Positions 1 to 9,541 of a stretch of 64,000 nucleotides of DNA are shown in pieces. Position numbers and translations under genes: made by a program. The notes under the pieces are model-generated. The model saw only the letters and a program-made list of their open reading frames with translations. It made no database searches and was not told the DNA's origin. This DNA comes from Desulfarculus sp. (GTDB lineage Bacteria; Desulfobacterota; Desulfarculia; Desulfarculales; Desulfarculaceae). The stretch spans positions 26,961-90,960 of the forward strand of contig QZKP01000075.1 of the NCBI GenBank assembly GCA_003605055.1, read 5' to 3'. Each line of letters starts with the position of its first letter. The first letter of the stretch is position 1.

Positions 1-18
1 GTTGAAAGCGAGACCAGA

Positions 19-549
19 ATGGGCCTGACACAGGACGATGTGCTTAACATTATGAAGATGCTTGAGAATTCAAGCTTTAACGAGCTGCACCTGGAAATGG
101 GCGGCTTTAGGTTGTTCCTGAGTAAAAAAGGCTGCTCCTCCGCGGCGCGCCTGCCGGATCAGGGCGCCGGCGTCCCGGTGCGGTCCGTTATGCAGGGGAC
201 CAACGCGGGTAACGCCCCCCAGGCGCCGGCGGCCGCCGCTGCGCCGGATTCTGCGGAGAATGATCCGGCCATCCCCGAGGGCCAGATCCCCATCAAGTCA
301 CCCATGCTGGGCGTGTTCTACCGGGCCTCCGAGCCGGGCGCGCGGCCCTTTGTGGAGGAAGGTTCTTTAGTGGACAAGGGCGACACCCTCTGCATCATCG
401 AGGTCATGAAGCTCTACAGCACCATCACCGCCGAGGTCAGCGGCCGCATAGCCAAGGTCTGCGCGCAAGACGGACAGATGGTGGAATACGGCCAGACCCT
501 GTTCCTGATCGAGCCCGGGGTGGACGCGGACGGCGCGCAGTTGTCATGA
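19..549 (+). CDS. accB: Biotin carboxyl carrier protein (AccB-like)
   Basis: N-terminal BCCP-like segment, Ala/Pro linker, C-terminal biotinyl domain with EVMKLYS motif; overlaps accC start. Confidence 0.9.
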   Translation: MGLTQDDVLNIMKMLENSSFNELHLEMGGFRLFLSKKGCSSAARLPDQGAGVPVRSVMQGTNAGNAPQAPAAAAAPDSAENDPAIPEGQIPIKSPMLGVFYRASEPGARPFVEEGSLVDKGDTLCIIEVMKLYSTITAEVSGRIAKVCAQDGQMVEYGQTLFLIEPGVDADGAQLS

Positions 550-1901
550 GCCCCCTCGCCCGGGTGTTCATAGCCAATCGAGGGGAGATAGCCGTACGCA
601 TAATCAGGGCCTGCCGGGAGCTGGGCCTGGAGACGGTGGCCGCCGTTTCCGCCGCGGACCAGGACAGCCTGCCGGCCAAAATGGCCGAGCGGGCGGTGTG
701 CATAGGGCCCCACGCTCCCGCCCAGAGCTATCTGAACATCGGGGCCATCGTCACCGCGGCCCTGGGCACCGGCTGCGACGCGGTGCATCCCGGCTACGGT
801 TTTTTGGCCGAGCGGCCGGAATTGGGCCGGGCCTGCGCCAAGCACGGCCTGGTCCTGATCGGCCCCAAGCCGGAGCAGATCGCCTGGATGGGCGACAAGC
901 TGTCCGCCCGTCAGACGGCCCGCGAGTTGGGGATACCGCTGATACCCGGGTCGAGCATGGTCAGAGACGTCGCCGAGGCCCTGTCGGCCGCGGAGAGCGT
1001 GGGCTATCCGGTCCTGCTCAAGGCGGCGGCGGGCGGCGGCGGCAAGGGCATGAAAACAGTCATGGCGCCCGAGAATCTCCAGACCGTATTTTTAGAGGCC
1101 ACGGGCGAGGCCCGCGCCGCCTTTGCCGACGGCCGGCTGTACCTGGAGCGCTTTATACCCAACGCCCGGCACATAGAGGTGCAGATCCTGGCCGACGCCC
1201 ATGGCCAGGCCGTCCACCTCTTCGAGCGGGACTGCTCGGTGCAGCGCCGCTACCAGAAGATGATCGAGGAGGCCCCCTCGCCGGTGGTCAGCCCGGGATT
1301 GCGCGCGGAGGTGTGCCAGGCGGCCTTGCGGATAGCCCGCCACATCGGCTATGAGAGCGCCGGCACCGTGGAGTTCGTGCTGGACCAGGACCGCGGTGAG
1401 TTCTACTTCCTGGAGATGAACACCCGCATCCAGGTGGAGCACCCGGTCACCGAGATGATCACCGGCCTGGACCTGGTGCAGGAGCAGATCCGCATAGCCG
1501 CCGGCGAGCCCTTGGGCCTCAGCCAGGAGCAGGTGACCATCTCCGGGCACGCCATCGAATGCCGCGTCAACGCCGAGCTGGCCGAGGCCGGCTTTCGACC
1601 CTCGCCAGGCAGGATAGGGCAGTGGCGGCCGCCGGAGATGGAGGGGGTGCGCGTGGACACTCATTGCCTCCCCGGCTACACAGTGCCGCCCTTCTACGAC
1701 TCCCTGCTGGCCAAGGTCATCGCCGTGGGGCGTGACCGCGAGGGGGCCCTGGCGCGCATGCAAGAGGCCCTGCACCGATTCCAGGTGGAGGGGATCGACA
1801 CCACCATCCCCTTTCTGTCCTCAGTGTTGAGCCACCCGGATTTCCTGGCGGGGAAGATCAGCACCCGCTGGCTGGAAAACGTGTTTTGCGCCGGTGATTA
1901 A
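546..1901 (+). CDS. accC: Acetyl-CoA carboxylase-type biotin carboxylase
   Basis: FIANRGEIAVRIIRACRELG, AAAGGGGKGMK, FLEMNTRIQVEHPVTE motifs. Confidence 0.95.
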   Translation: MSPLARVFIANRGEIAVRIIRACRELGLETVAAVSAADQDSLPAKMAERAVCIGPHAPAQSYLNIGAIVTAALGTGCDAVHPGYGFLAERPELGRACAKHGLVLIGPKPEQIAWMGDKLSARQTARELGIPLIPGSSMVRDVAEALSAAESVGYPVLLKAAAGGGGKGMKTVMAPENLQTVFLEATGEARAAFADGRLYLERFIPNARHIEVQILADAHGQAVHLFERDCSVQRRYQKMIEEAPSPVVSPGLRAEVCQAALRIARHIGYESAGTVEFVLDQDRGEFYFLEMNTRIQVEHPVTEMITGLDLVQEQIRIAAGEPLGLSQEQVTISGHAIECRVNAELAEAGFRPSPGRIGQWRPPEMEGVRVDTHCLPGYTVPPFYDSLLAKVIAVGRDREGALARMQEALHRFQVEGIDTTIPFLSSVLSHPDFLAGKISTRWLENVFCAGD

Positions 1902-1910
1902 GGACCTTCT

Positions 1911-3356
1911 ATGAAGAAAGCTTACTTTGTGGATACCTCCCTGCGCGACGGGCCCCAGAGCCTGTGGAACGGCCGGATCACCACGGCCATGATGCTGCCC
2001 ATCGCGCCGGTCATAGATCAGGTGGGGTTCGAGGCCCTGGACTTTATGGCCCTGATCAGCATGGACTGGTGCGTGCGCAACCTGGGCGAGAACCCCTGGC
2101 AGAGGATACGCCTGATGGCCCAGGCCATGCCCAACACCCCCCTGATCGTGGGCGGGGTCTTGCGCAACTTCGGCAATGTCCCGGACTCGGTCACCGAGTA
2201 CTGGACCCTGAAGATCGCCGAGGCGGGCGCGCGCCGCATCCGCATCAACGACCCCTGTCATGACCTGGGCCAGATTAAAAAGGCCATCAGGTGGTCCCAG
2301 GCCGCGGGCCTGACCACCATGGTGGCGCTCATCTTCTCGCACAGCCCGGCGCACACCGATGAATACTACGCCCGCAAGGCCCGGCAGATGGTCCTGGCCG
2401 GGGCGGAGCGGATTTTCATCAAGGACGTGGACGGCCTGCTGACGCCGGAGCGGACCCGCAGCCTGATAACGGCGGTGGCGAGCCAGATGCAGGGCATCCC
2501 CCTGGAGATACACGGCCACTGCACCACGGGCCTGGAGCCCCTCTGCTACCTGGAGGCGCTCAAGCTGGGGGTGGAAACCGTGCACACCGCCGTGGCGCCC
2601 CTGGCCAACGGCCCCTCCCAGCCCTCGGTGGACAACATCCTGCGCAACGCCAGGATGATGGGCTTTTCCTGCGACCTGAACGAAAAGGCCCTGGCCGAGA
2701 TGACCGACCACTTCCGCTACATCGCCCAGCGCGAGGGCTTCGCCCTGGGCGCGCCGGTGGAGTTCGATCTGTTCCAGTACGAGCACCAGTTGCCCGGCGG
2801 GATGATGTCCAATTACCAGACCGAGCTGGCCAAGCGGGGGCTGGCCGACAAGCTGGCGGAGCTGTTGCAGGAGATAGCCCTCATCCGGCGGGAGTTGGGC
2901 TATCCCATCATGGTCACCCCCCTGTCCCAATACGTGGGCGCCCAGGCCATACTCAACTTCACCTTGGGCGAGCGCTACAAGATCGTGACCGATGAAATTA
3001 TAAAATACACCCTGGGGCACTTCGGCGAGCTGGCGGCCCCGGTGGAAAAACAGGTCATGGACAGGATCAAGAAGCTGCCCCGCGCCAAGGAATTGGCGAA
3101 CTGGCAGCCGCGGGAGAGGTCCCTGGCGGAGCTGCGGCGGGAATTCGGGCCGGAGCTGTCCGGCGAGGAGTTCCTGCTGCGCGTGTTGTCCTCCAACCAG
3201 GAGGCGGTGGACAGGGTCCTGGCCCGCGGACCCCAGGGCGGCCAATATCCCAGAGGAGACAAGCCGGTGCTGGCCCTGATCCAGGAGCTGACCACGCAGA
3301 GTGACGCGACCTACGTTCACATCGAGAAAGAGGGGCTGTCCCTGACGCTAAGCTAG
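1911..3356 (+). CDS. HMGL-like carboxyltransferase subunit (pyruvate carboxylase B / oxaloacetate decarboxylase alpha / transcarboxylase 5S family), no biotin domain
   Basis: DTSLRDGPQSLWNGR, IHGHCTTGLEPLCYLEA, MVTPLSQYVGAQA. Confidence 0.85.
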   Translation: MKKAYFVDTSLRDGPQSLWNGRITTAMMLPIAPVIDQVGFEALDFMALISMDWCVRNLGENPWQRIRLMAQAMPNTPLIVGGVLRNFGNVPDSVTEYWTLKIAEAGARRIRINDPCHDLGQIKKAIRWSQAAGLTTMVALIFSHSPAHTDEYYARKARQMVLAGAERIFIKDVDGLLTPERTRSLITAVASQMQGIPLEIHGHCTTGLEPLCYLEALKLGVETVHTAVAPLANGPSQPSVDNILRNARMMGFSCDLNEKALAEMTDHFRYIAQREGFALGAPVEFDLFQYEHQLPGGMMSNYQTELAKRGLADKLAELLQEIALIRRELGYPIMVTPLSQYVGAQAILNFTLGERYKIVTDEIIKYTLGHFGELAAPVEKQVMDRIKKLPRAKELANWQPRERSLAELRREFGPELSGEEFLLRVLSSNQEAVDRVLARGPQGGQYPRGDKPVLALIQELTTQSDATYVHIEKEGLSLTLS

Positions 3357-3393
3357 GGCAGGGCCCCCAGGCCAGACCCCGAAGGGCGAGTGC

Positions 3394-4254
3394 ATGTCCC
3401 AAAACGAGCGGAAAATCGCCAACCCGGCCCACAAGCTGATCATCACCGCCGCCATCACCGGCAGCCGCAACCTGCGCGATATATCGCCTTACATCCCCTA
3501 CAGCCCGGCGGAGATAGTGCAGTCGTCCCTGGAGTGCTGGCGGGCCGGGGCCTCGCTGGTGCACATCCACGTGCGCGACCCCCAGACCGGCCTGGGCACC
3601 CAGGAGGCGGATCTGTTCCGCCAGGTGGTGGAGCCCCTGCGGGCCCAGACCGACCTGGTGCTGTGCCTGACCACCTCCGGCATCGCCGGCCGCAACCTGC
3701 CGGTGCAGGACCGGCTGGCCTCCCTGGAGCTGGAGCCGGATCTGGCCTCCTTTGACGCCGGCTCCATCAACCTGGGCAAAGGGGTGTTCAGCAACCCGCC
3801 CGATTTTCTGGATCAGGCCGCGGCCCAGATGCTGGCCAAAGGGGTCAAGCCCGAGATCGAGATCTTCGACTCGGGCATGATCGTCACCGCCCTGCGCATG
3901 CGGGATCAGGGCAAGCTGCGGGAGCCTTTGTATTTCCAGTTCGTGCTGGGCACACCCTGGGGTGCGCCGGCCACGCCCAAATCCCTCCTGCATCTCTACG
4001 ATATGATTCCCGATGACGCAGCCTGGTCCGTCATCGGCGTCGGCAAGGGCCACCTGCCCATGTCAATCATGGCCCTGGCCATGGGTGGGCACATCCGGGT
4101 GGGCCTGGAGGACAACATCTATTACCAGCAGGGAGTGCTGGCCCAAAGCAACGCCCAGTTCGTGGAGCGCATAGTCCGCCTGTCCCAAGAGTACGGGCGG
4201 GAGATCGCCTCCCCCCAGGAGGCCAGGGAGATTCTGGGCCTGCGGAAGATATAG
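3394..4254 (+). CDS. BKACE family 3-keto acid cleavage enzyme (DUF849)
   Basis: KLIITAAITGS, GASLVHIHVRDPQTG, GGHIRVGLEDNIYY. Confidence 0.9.
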   Translation: MSQNERKIANPAHKLIITAAITGSRNLRDISPYIPYSPAEIVQSSLECWRAGASLVHIHVRDPQTGLGTQEADLFRQVVEPLRAQTDLVLCLTTSGIAGRNLPVQDRLASLELEPDLASFDAGSINLGKGVFSNPPDFLDQAAAQMLAKGVKPEIEIFDSGMIVTALRMRDQGKLREPLYFQFVLGTPWGAPATPKSLLHLYDMIPDDAAWSVIGVGKGHLPMSIMALAMGGHIRVGLEDNIYYQQGVLAQSNAQFVERIVRLSQEYGREIASPQEAREILGLRKI

Positions 4255-4323
4255 GCGATTCAGGAGCAACAATCTCTAAGTAGGGAGGCAAGGCAGATGC
4301 GGATCGCTCTGGAAGTTGCGCAG

Positions 4324-5178
4324 ATGGAAAAACTGATCGTCACCGTGGCCCAGACCGGCGGCATCCACGGCAAGGACATCAACCCCGCCCTGCCGGAGCA
4401 GCCCGACGAGATAGCCCAGTCCGCCCTAGACTGCTACAACGCCGGCGCCTCGGTCTGCCATATCCACGCCCGCGACAAAAAGGGCCACACCACCGGCGAC
4501 CTGAACGTCTACACCGAGATCATCAGCCAGATAAAGGCCAAGTGCCCCATCATCACCCAGGTGGGCAACGGCATCGGCGGCGTCCCCCAGCCGGACGGGA
4601 CCCTGCGGGCGGCCACCCTGGAGGAGCGTATGGAGCTGGTGAACATCCAGCCCAAGCCGGACATGCTCACGGTCAACATGGGCACCTTTGAGTTCGGCTA
4701 CCTGGACACCTTCGAGAACCCCTTGGCCTGGAACGCGGAGTTCATCAAACGGAGCTATGAGAGAGACATCCCCATCGAGTGCGAATGCTATGACATGAGC
4801 CACATCTTCAACGCCCTGGAGCTGTTGCGCCGGGGGGTCCTGCGCCAGCCGGTGCACTTCAGCCTGGTGCTGGGCATCAAGGGCGGCATGCCCTTCTCGC
4901 CCAAGCTGCTGGCCATGATGGTGGACCACATCCCCGAGGGCTCCACCTGGCAGGTCATCACCATCAGCAAGTTCCAATTGTCGGCCACGGTGATGGCCAT
5001 GTGCCAGGGGGCCAACATCCGGACTGGCCTGGAGGACAACATCTACTACGCCAAAAACGAGTTGGCCAAGAGCAACGCGCAGATGGTGGAGAGGATGGTG
5101 CGCATCGCCCGGGAGGTAGGGCGCGAAATAGCCACCGTGGAAGAGGCCATGCAGATATTGGGGGTCAAGCGGGATTGA
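4324..5178 (+). CDS. BKACE family 3-keto acid cleavage enzyme (DUF849), second copy
   Basis: KLIVTVAQTGG, GASVCHIHARDKKG, GANIRTGLEDNIYY; ORF track starts at 4297, ATG at 4324 preferred. Confidence 0.9.
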   Translation: MEKLIVTVAQTGGIHGKDINPALPEQPDEIAQSALDCYNAGASVCHIHARDKKGHTTGDLNVYTEIISQIKAKCPIITQVGNGIGGVPQPDGTLRAATLEERMELVNIQPKPDMLTVNMGTFEFGYLDTFENPLAWNAEFIKRSYERDIPIECECYDMSHIFNALELLRRGVLRQPVHFSLVLGIKGGMPFSPKLLAMMVDHIPEGSTWQVITISKFQLSATVMAMCQGANIRTGLEDNIYYAKNELAKSNAQMVERMVRIAREVGREIATVEEAMQILGVKRD

Positions 5179-5240
5179 TATCAAAGGGCGAGGTTACAGA
5201 GCAATCATATAAACCGAGGCCTTTATAAGGGAGGAGCGAG

Positions 5241-6320
5241 ATGAAACTCATTAAACTGGCGACGCTGATCGCGGCGGGCTGTCTCCTGTGGTCCATGTCC
5301 GCCCTGACAGACGCGAGCGCGGCCGAGGTGATCGAACTGAAGGTCGGCGTATGGCAGCCGCCCATGCACCCGGTGGTGCAGCAGGTCTATCTCCCCTGGG
5401 GCAAGATGATCGAGGAGCGCACCAAGGGCCGGGTGAAATTCAAATGGTTCCTGGGCGGCACCCTGGTCAAGAACGAACAGGGCCTCAGCGCCGTGAAAAG
5501 CGGCCTGGCCGACATCGTGATGCCCCTGAGCGTCTGGGCTTTCAACAAGCAGTTCCCGGTCACCTCGGCCATGTTCCTGCCCTTCCAGTTGGAGAGCGAG
5601 CTGCATGCCTCCCAGTCTTATTACGAGGGCTTTAAGCATCTGCCGGCCCTGGCCGCCGAGTACAAGGGCATGAAGGTCCTGGGCTTCTTTTCTTCGGGCA
5701 TAGCCAACTTCCATATGAAGACCGTGCTCATAAAAAAGATCGCGGACATGAAGAATGAGAAGATATGGGCCGCCAACACCATGGGCGTCACCTGCTTTAA
5801 GATTTGGGGAGCCTCTCCCCGGGTGGTGAAGATGGCCGATATCTACATGTCTCTGCAGAGGGGCGCCCTGGACGGCGTGCTGTTCCCCACCCCACCCCTG
5901 CACTCCTTCCGTTTCACCGACCTGCTGAACAAGCACACCATCAGCGGATTCGTCCCCGGCGCCCAGATCGCGGCCATGAACCTGAAGAAGTGGAACTCCC
6001 TGCCGCCGGACATCCAGAAAGCCTTCAATGACCTGAACCTCTCCCTGAGCATCGCGGTGGGCGCCAAGTTCATGGAGATGAACCAGTTCATCCTGGCGCA
6101 GTTGAAAAAGCGCGGCGACCAAATTTACGTCGTGCCCCAGAAGCAGAGAGAGAAGTGGAAGGCGACTCTCAAGCCGGTCTATGATGACCACATCAAGGAC
6201 ATGGACAAGGCGGGCCTGAAGGGCAAGGCGCTCATGGCCAAGATCGAGGCCGTCGTGCAGAAGGCCTCCGCTCATCCTCTGAAGCGGGACGCGTTCTGGA
6301 AGCCCCTGGGCGCCAAATAA
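5241..6320 (+). CDS. TRAP transporter solute-binding protein (DctP family)
   Basis: Signal peptide and DctP-like body (KMIEERTKGRVKFKWFLGGTL); adjacent fused DctQM. Confidence 0.85.
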   Translation: MKLIKLATLIAAGCLLWSMSALTDASAAEVIELKVGVWQPPMHPVVQQVYLPWGKMIEERTKGRVKFKWFLGGTLVKNEQGLSAVKSGLADIVMPLSVWAFNKQFPVTSAMFLPFQLESELHASQSYYEGFKHLPALAAEYKGMKVLGFFSSGIANFHMKTVLIKKIADMKNEKIWAANTMGVTCFKIWGASPRVVKMADIYMSLQRGALDGVLFPTPPLHSFRFTDLLNKHTISGFVPGAQIAAMNLKKWNSLPPDIQKAFNDLNLSLSIAVGAKFMEMNQFILAQLKKRGDQIYVVPQKQREKWKATLKPVYDDHIKDMDKAGLKGKALMAKIEAVVQKASAHPLKRDAFWKPLGAK

Positions 6321-6339
6321 GTCATCTACGCTTTAAGCT

Positions 6340-6381
6340 GCCCGTGGGCCGGTCGCGTGCTTAAGCGGCCGGTCCACGGGC
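6340..6381 (+). promoter_or_regulatory. Intercistronic 17-bp hairpin between dctP-like and dctQM-like genes
   Basis: GCCCGTGGGCCGGTCGC-GTGCTTAA-GCGGCCGGTCCACGGGC; all 17 positions pair (2 G-U). Confidence 0.75.
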
Positions 6382-6478
6382 TAGGCACATGCCCATGGCC
6401 GGCATGAGTCATGGCTAGGTGGAAGACACCGAGGGTCGCCTGAGTGCCTTGTCGTATCCTGATGGGGCGGAGAGGCCT

Positions 6479-8434
6479 ATGAGCAGCCAAGAGTCAACCG
6501 TCATTCGGGCCAGCGGCCGGCTGCTGAGTTGGGCGGCGGCCCTGGACAAATGGGTGGGCTACCTCAGCCGGAAGTGCACCTCCTTGAGCGCCATTCTGGC
6601 CCTGGTCATGGCCCTGACCATCATCGTTGACTTGGCTCTGCGGAATTTCCTCGGGGTGGTCTTCGACTTCATTATCGAGGGCGAGACCTTTTTATTGATC
6701 ATAGTCACCTTCCTTAGCCTGGCCGAGACCCAGAGAAACGGTCGGCATATTTCAGTCGATATCCTGACCAACAAATTGCCCACCAAGACACGCCTCTTCC
6801 TGGAGATTATATTTTCCCTCTGCGGACTCTATCTTTTTTTGATCATCACCTGGCAGCTATATCGAAGGGGAATGCTGGAGTACGCCGAGGGCAAGATCAC
6901 CATGGTATCCGAGATCCCCTTCGCGCCTTTCACCTTCCTGGCCGCGCTCGGCTGTCTGCTGATGTGCGCAGTGCTTTTTCAGCAACTGCTGGCCAGCCTG
7001 GGCCGGGTGTTGGCCGAGTATAAAAAGCCCCTGCCTTTCTTATTGTTGGCGCTGGCCATCGCGGCCGCATTTATCAGCCTACCCTTTGCGTATCAGGCGG
7101 CGGGAATCGCGCTCAACAAGACCGCCCTGGCCTTGCTGATGCTGGGGCTGGCGCTCGGGTTCATGTTTTTGGGCTTCCCGGTGGCCTTCGCCATGGGCTT
7201 TATCGGCATCCTGGGGACCTGGTGCCTAACGGGCGCGGAGATCACCCTGGGCTCGGTGCGGCTGGCGGCCTATGACAGCGTGGCCGAATATTTCCTCTGC
7301 GTCATCCCTTTCTTCATCCTCATGGGACTGTTTTGTCTGCATTCGGGCATCAGCAAGAACTTGTTCAGGGCCGCCCACACCTGGCTGGCCAGGATGCCCG
7401 GCGGCCTGGCCATAGCCACCATCCTGGGCTGCGGGGGGTTCGCGGCCATCTGCGGCGACAGCATGGCCAACGCCGCCACCATGGGCTCGGTGGCCCTGCC
7501 CGAGATGAAAAAATACAAATACCAGGACTCCCTGGCCACCGGGTCCGTGGCCGCCGGGGGCACCCTGGGCATCCTCATACCGCCCAGCATCGGCTTCATC
7601 GCCTACGGCATCATCACCGAGCAATCGGTGGGCAAGCTTTTCATGGCCGGGATTCTCCCCGGCATGTTGATGATTTTGCTGTTCTCGGCGATCATCTTTA
7701 TCCGCTGCCGATTGAACCCATCCCTGGGGCCCACCACCGCGGGCTCGACCTGGCTGGAAAAGATATCGTCCCTCAGGGGGACCTGGCAGGTCGTGGTGCT
7801 CTTCGTCTTGGTCATGGGCGGAATTTATTCCGGGATAGTGACCCCCACCGAGGCCGGGGGGGTGGGCGTGATCGGCGCCCTGGTCCTGGCGGCCTTTTCT
7901 CCTGAGTTCACCTGGAAGACGCTCTTTGAATCCCTGACCCTGGGGATCCAAATGTCGGCCATGATCATAACCATGCTGATCGGGGTGGCCCTGCTGGGCA
8001 ACTTCATCACCCTTACCGAGCTGCCCCTGAGCCTGTCCACCTGGCTCCAATCCCTGAACCTGTCCCCCTATGTCTTTTTCGTCTGCATTCTTATCCTTTA
8101 TCTCTTCTTGGGCATGGTCATGAACATTATCCCCATGATAATGGTCACCCTGCCCATTGTTTACCCCTCCATCCTGGCCCTGGGCTTTGACCCCATCTGG
8201 TTCGGCGTGGTCATGGTCATCATGATGGAGATGGGACAGGTCTCGCCGCCGGTGGGCATAAACGTGTTTGTCATCCACGCCACGGCGGGCAATGTATCCA
8301 TGATGACGATATTCCGGGGCATAACCCCCTTCGTCGCCATGCAGGTCGTTACAATAATATTGCTTACTCTATTCCCAATTATCGCCCTGTACCTGCCCAA
8401 CCTAATGGCGGTGCTGCCTTCCATCGGCAAGTGA
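6479..8434 (+). CDS. TRAP transporter fused small/large permease (DctQ-DctM)
   Basis: Multi-TM; DctQ N-terminus followed by DctM motifs (CGDSMANAATMGSVALPEM, GGTLGILIPPSI); ATG at 6479 preferred over the 6419 start. Confidence 0.85.
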   Translation: MSSQESTVIRASGRLLSWAAALDKWVGYLSRKCTSLSAILALVMALTIIVDLALRNFLGVVFDFIIEGETFLLIIVTFLSLAETQRNGRHISVDILTNKLPTKTRLFLEIIFSLCGLYLFLIITWQLYRRGMLEYAEGKITMVSEIPFAPFTFLAALGCLLMCAVLFQQLLASLGRVLAEYKKPLPFLLLALAIAAAFISLPFAYQAAGIALNKTALALLMLGLALGFMFLGFPVAFAMGFIGILGTWCLTGAEITLGSVRLAAYDSVAEYFLCVIPFFILMGLFCLHSGISKNLFRAAHTWLARMPGGLAIATILGCGGFAAICGDSMANAATMGSVALPEMKKYKYQDSLATGSVAAGGTLGILIPPSIGFIAYGIITEQSVGKLFMAGILPGMLMILLFSAIIFIRCRLNPSLGPTTAGSTWLEKISSLRGTWQVVVLFVLVMGGIYSGIVTPTEAGGVGVIGALVLAAFSPEFTWKTLFESLTLGIQMSAMIITMLIGVALLGNFITLTELPLSLSTWLQSLNLSPYVFFVCILILYLFLGMVMNIIPMIMVTLPIVYPSILALGFDPIWFGVVMVIMMEMGQVSPPVGINVFVIHATAGNVSMMTIFRGITPFVAMQVVTIILLTLFPIIALYLPNLMAVLPSIGK

Positions 8435-8520
8435 GGCGGGGCGTCTGGTGCGCTGGTGAGCTTGCAATCTCTTTCGCGCGGCGCGGTGTAAGGCCGGTTC
8501 TTTAAAGGAGACGGGAGTTA

Positions 8521-9444
8521 ATGGCTGAGAAAATCGAAAAAGTGGCGGTGGTGGGCATGGGCATTTTGGGTGCCCAGATAGCCGTGCAGGCCGCCTGCTA
8601 CGGCTACCAGGTCTGCGGCTTTGACCAGGTGGAGGGCTCCTTTGCCAAGGCCAGTCAGGGCCTGTTGCAGGCCCTGGCCGCCGGGGGAGGCAAGGGGCCC
8701 GTGATGGGCCTGGCCGCCTGGAAAGAGGGCCTCAAGAAGGTGAAGCTGACCAGTTCCCTGGAGCAGGCCGTGGCTGATGCGGACCTGGTGATCGAGGCCG
8801 TGCCCGAGAATCTGGAGTTGAAGCGCAAGGTCTTCGCCCAGATTGACGCCCTGGCCCCGGCCCCGGCCATCCTGGCCACCAACAGCTCCTCCATCCCCAT
8901 CTCCAAGATAGAAGGCGCCACCCAAAGGCCGCAGCAGTGTCTTAACCTGCACTTCTATTTCCCGATCATGGGCATGAACTTGATAGACGTGATGGGCGGG
9001 AGCCAGACCAGCGAACAGACCATGCAGGCCGGCATCGCCTGGACGCGATCCATTGGCTGCATACCGCTGCTGGTGAAAAAGGAGATCTTCGGGTTCTGCT
9101 TCAACCGCATCTGGCGGGCGGTCAAGCGGGAGGTCCTGCACATGTGGGCCGATGGGTTCGTTGATTTAGAGGACGTGGACCGGGCCTGGATGGTGTTCAC
9201 CGGCATGCCCTACGGCCCCTTCGGCCTGATGGATCAGGTGGGCCTGGACGTGATCTACAACGTGGAGCTGAGCTATTTCGGCGATTCGCAGGACCCCAGG
9301 GACCGGCCGCCGGAGGCCCTCCAGGCCATGGTGGAAAGGGGCCACCTGGGCTTCAAGACCGGCAAGGGGTTTTACGACTACCCCAACCCCGCCTATAAGG
9401 ACCCCGGGTTTTTGCCCCCCGCGGGCCCGGCAGCCTCGGATTAG
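8521..9444 (+). CDS. 3-hydroxyacyl-CoA dehydrogenase family protein
   Basis: Rossmann VAVVGMGILGAQIA; ATNSSSIPIS; GHLGFKTGKGFYDYP. Confidence 0.88.
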   Translation: MAEKIEKVAVVGMGILGAQIAVQAACYGYQVCGFDQVEGSFAKASQGLLQALAAGGGKGPVMGLAAWKEGLKKVKLTSSLEQAVADADLVIEAVPENLELKRKVFAQIDALAPAPAILATNSSSIPISKIEGATQRPQQCLNLHFYFPIMGMNLIDVMGGSQTSEQTMQAGIAWTRSIGCIPLLVKKEIFGFCFNRIWRAVKREVLHMWADGFVDLEDVDRAWMVFTGMPYGPFGLMDQVGLDVIYNVELSYFGDSQDPRDRPPEALQAMVERGHLGFKTGKGFYDYPNPAYKDPGFLPPAGPAASD

Positions 9445-9541
9445 CCCGGACCGGCATCAGGCCCGCTGAAGCCTGCTTGCTTGGGGGTGTCGGCGGCCCT
9501 GATTTCCTGTGGCCGGCCGGAGCGCGCCCCGCCGCATTGGC

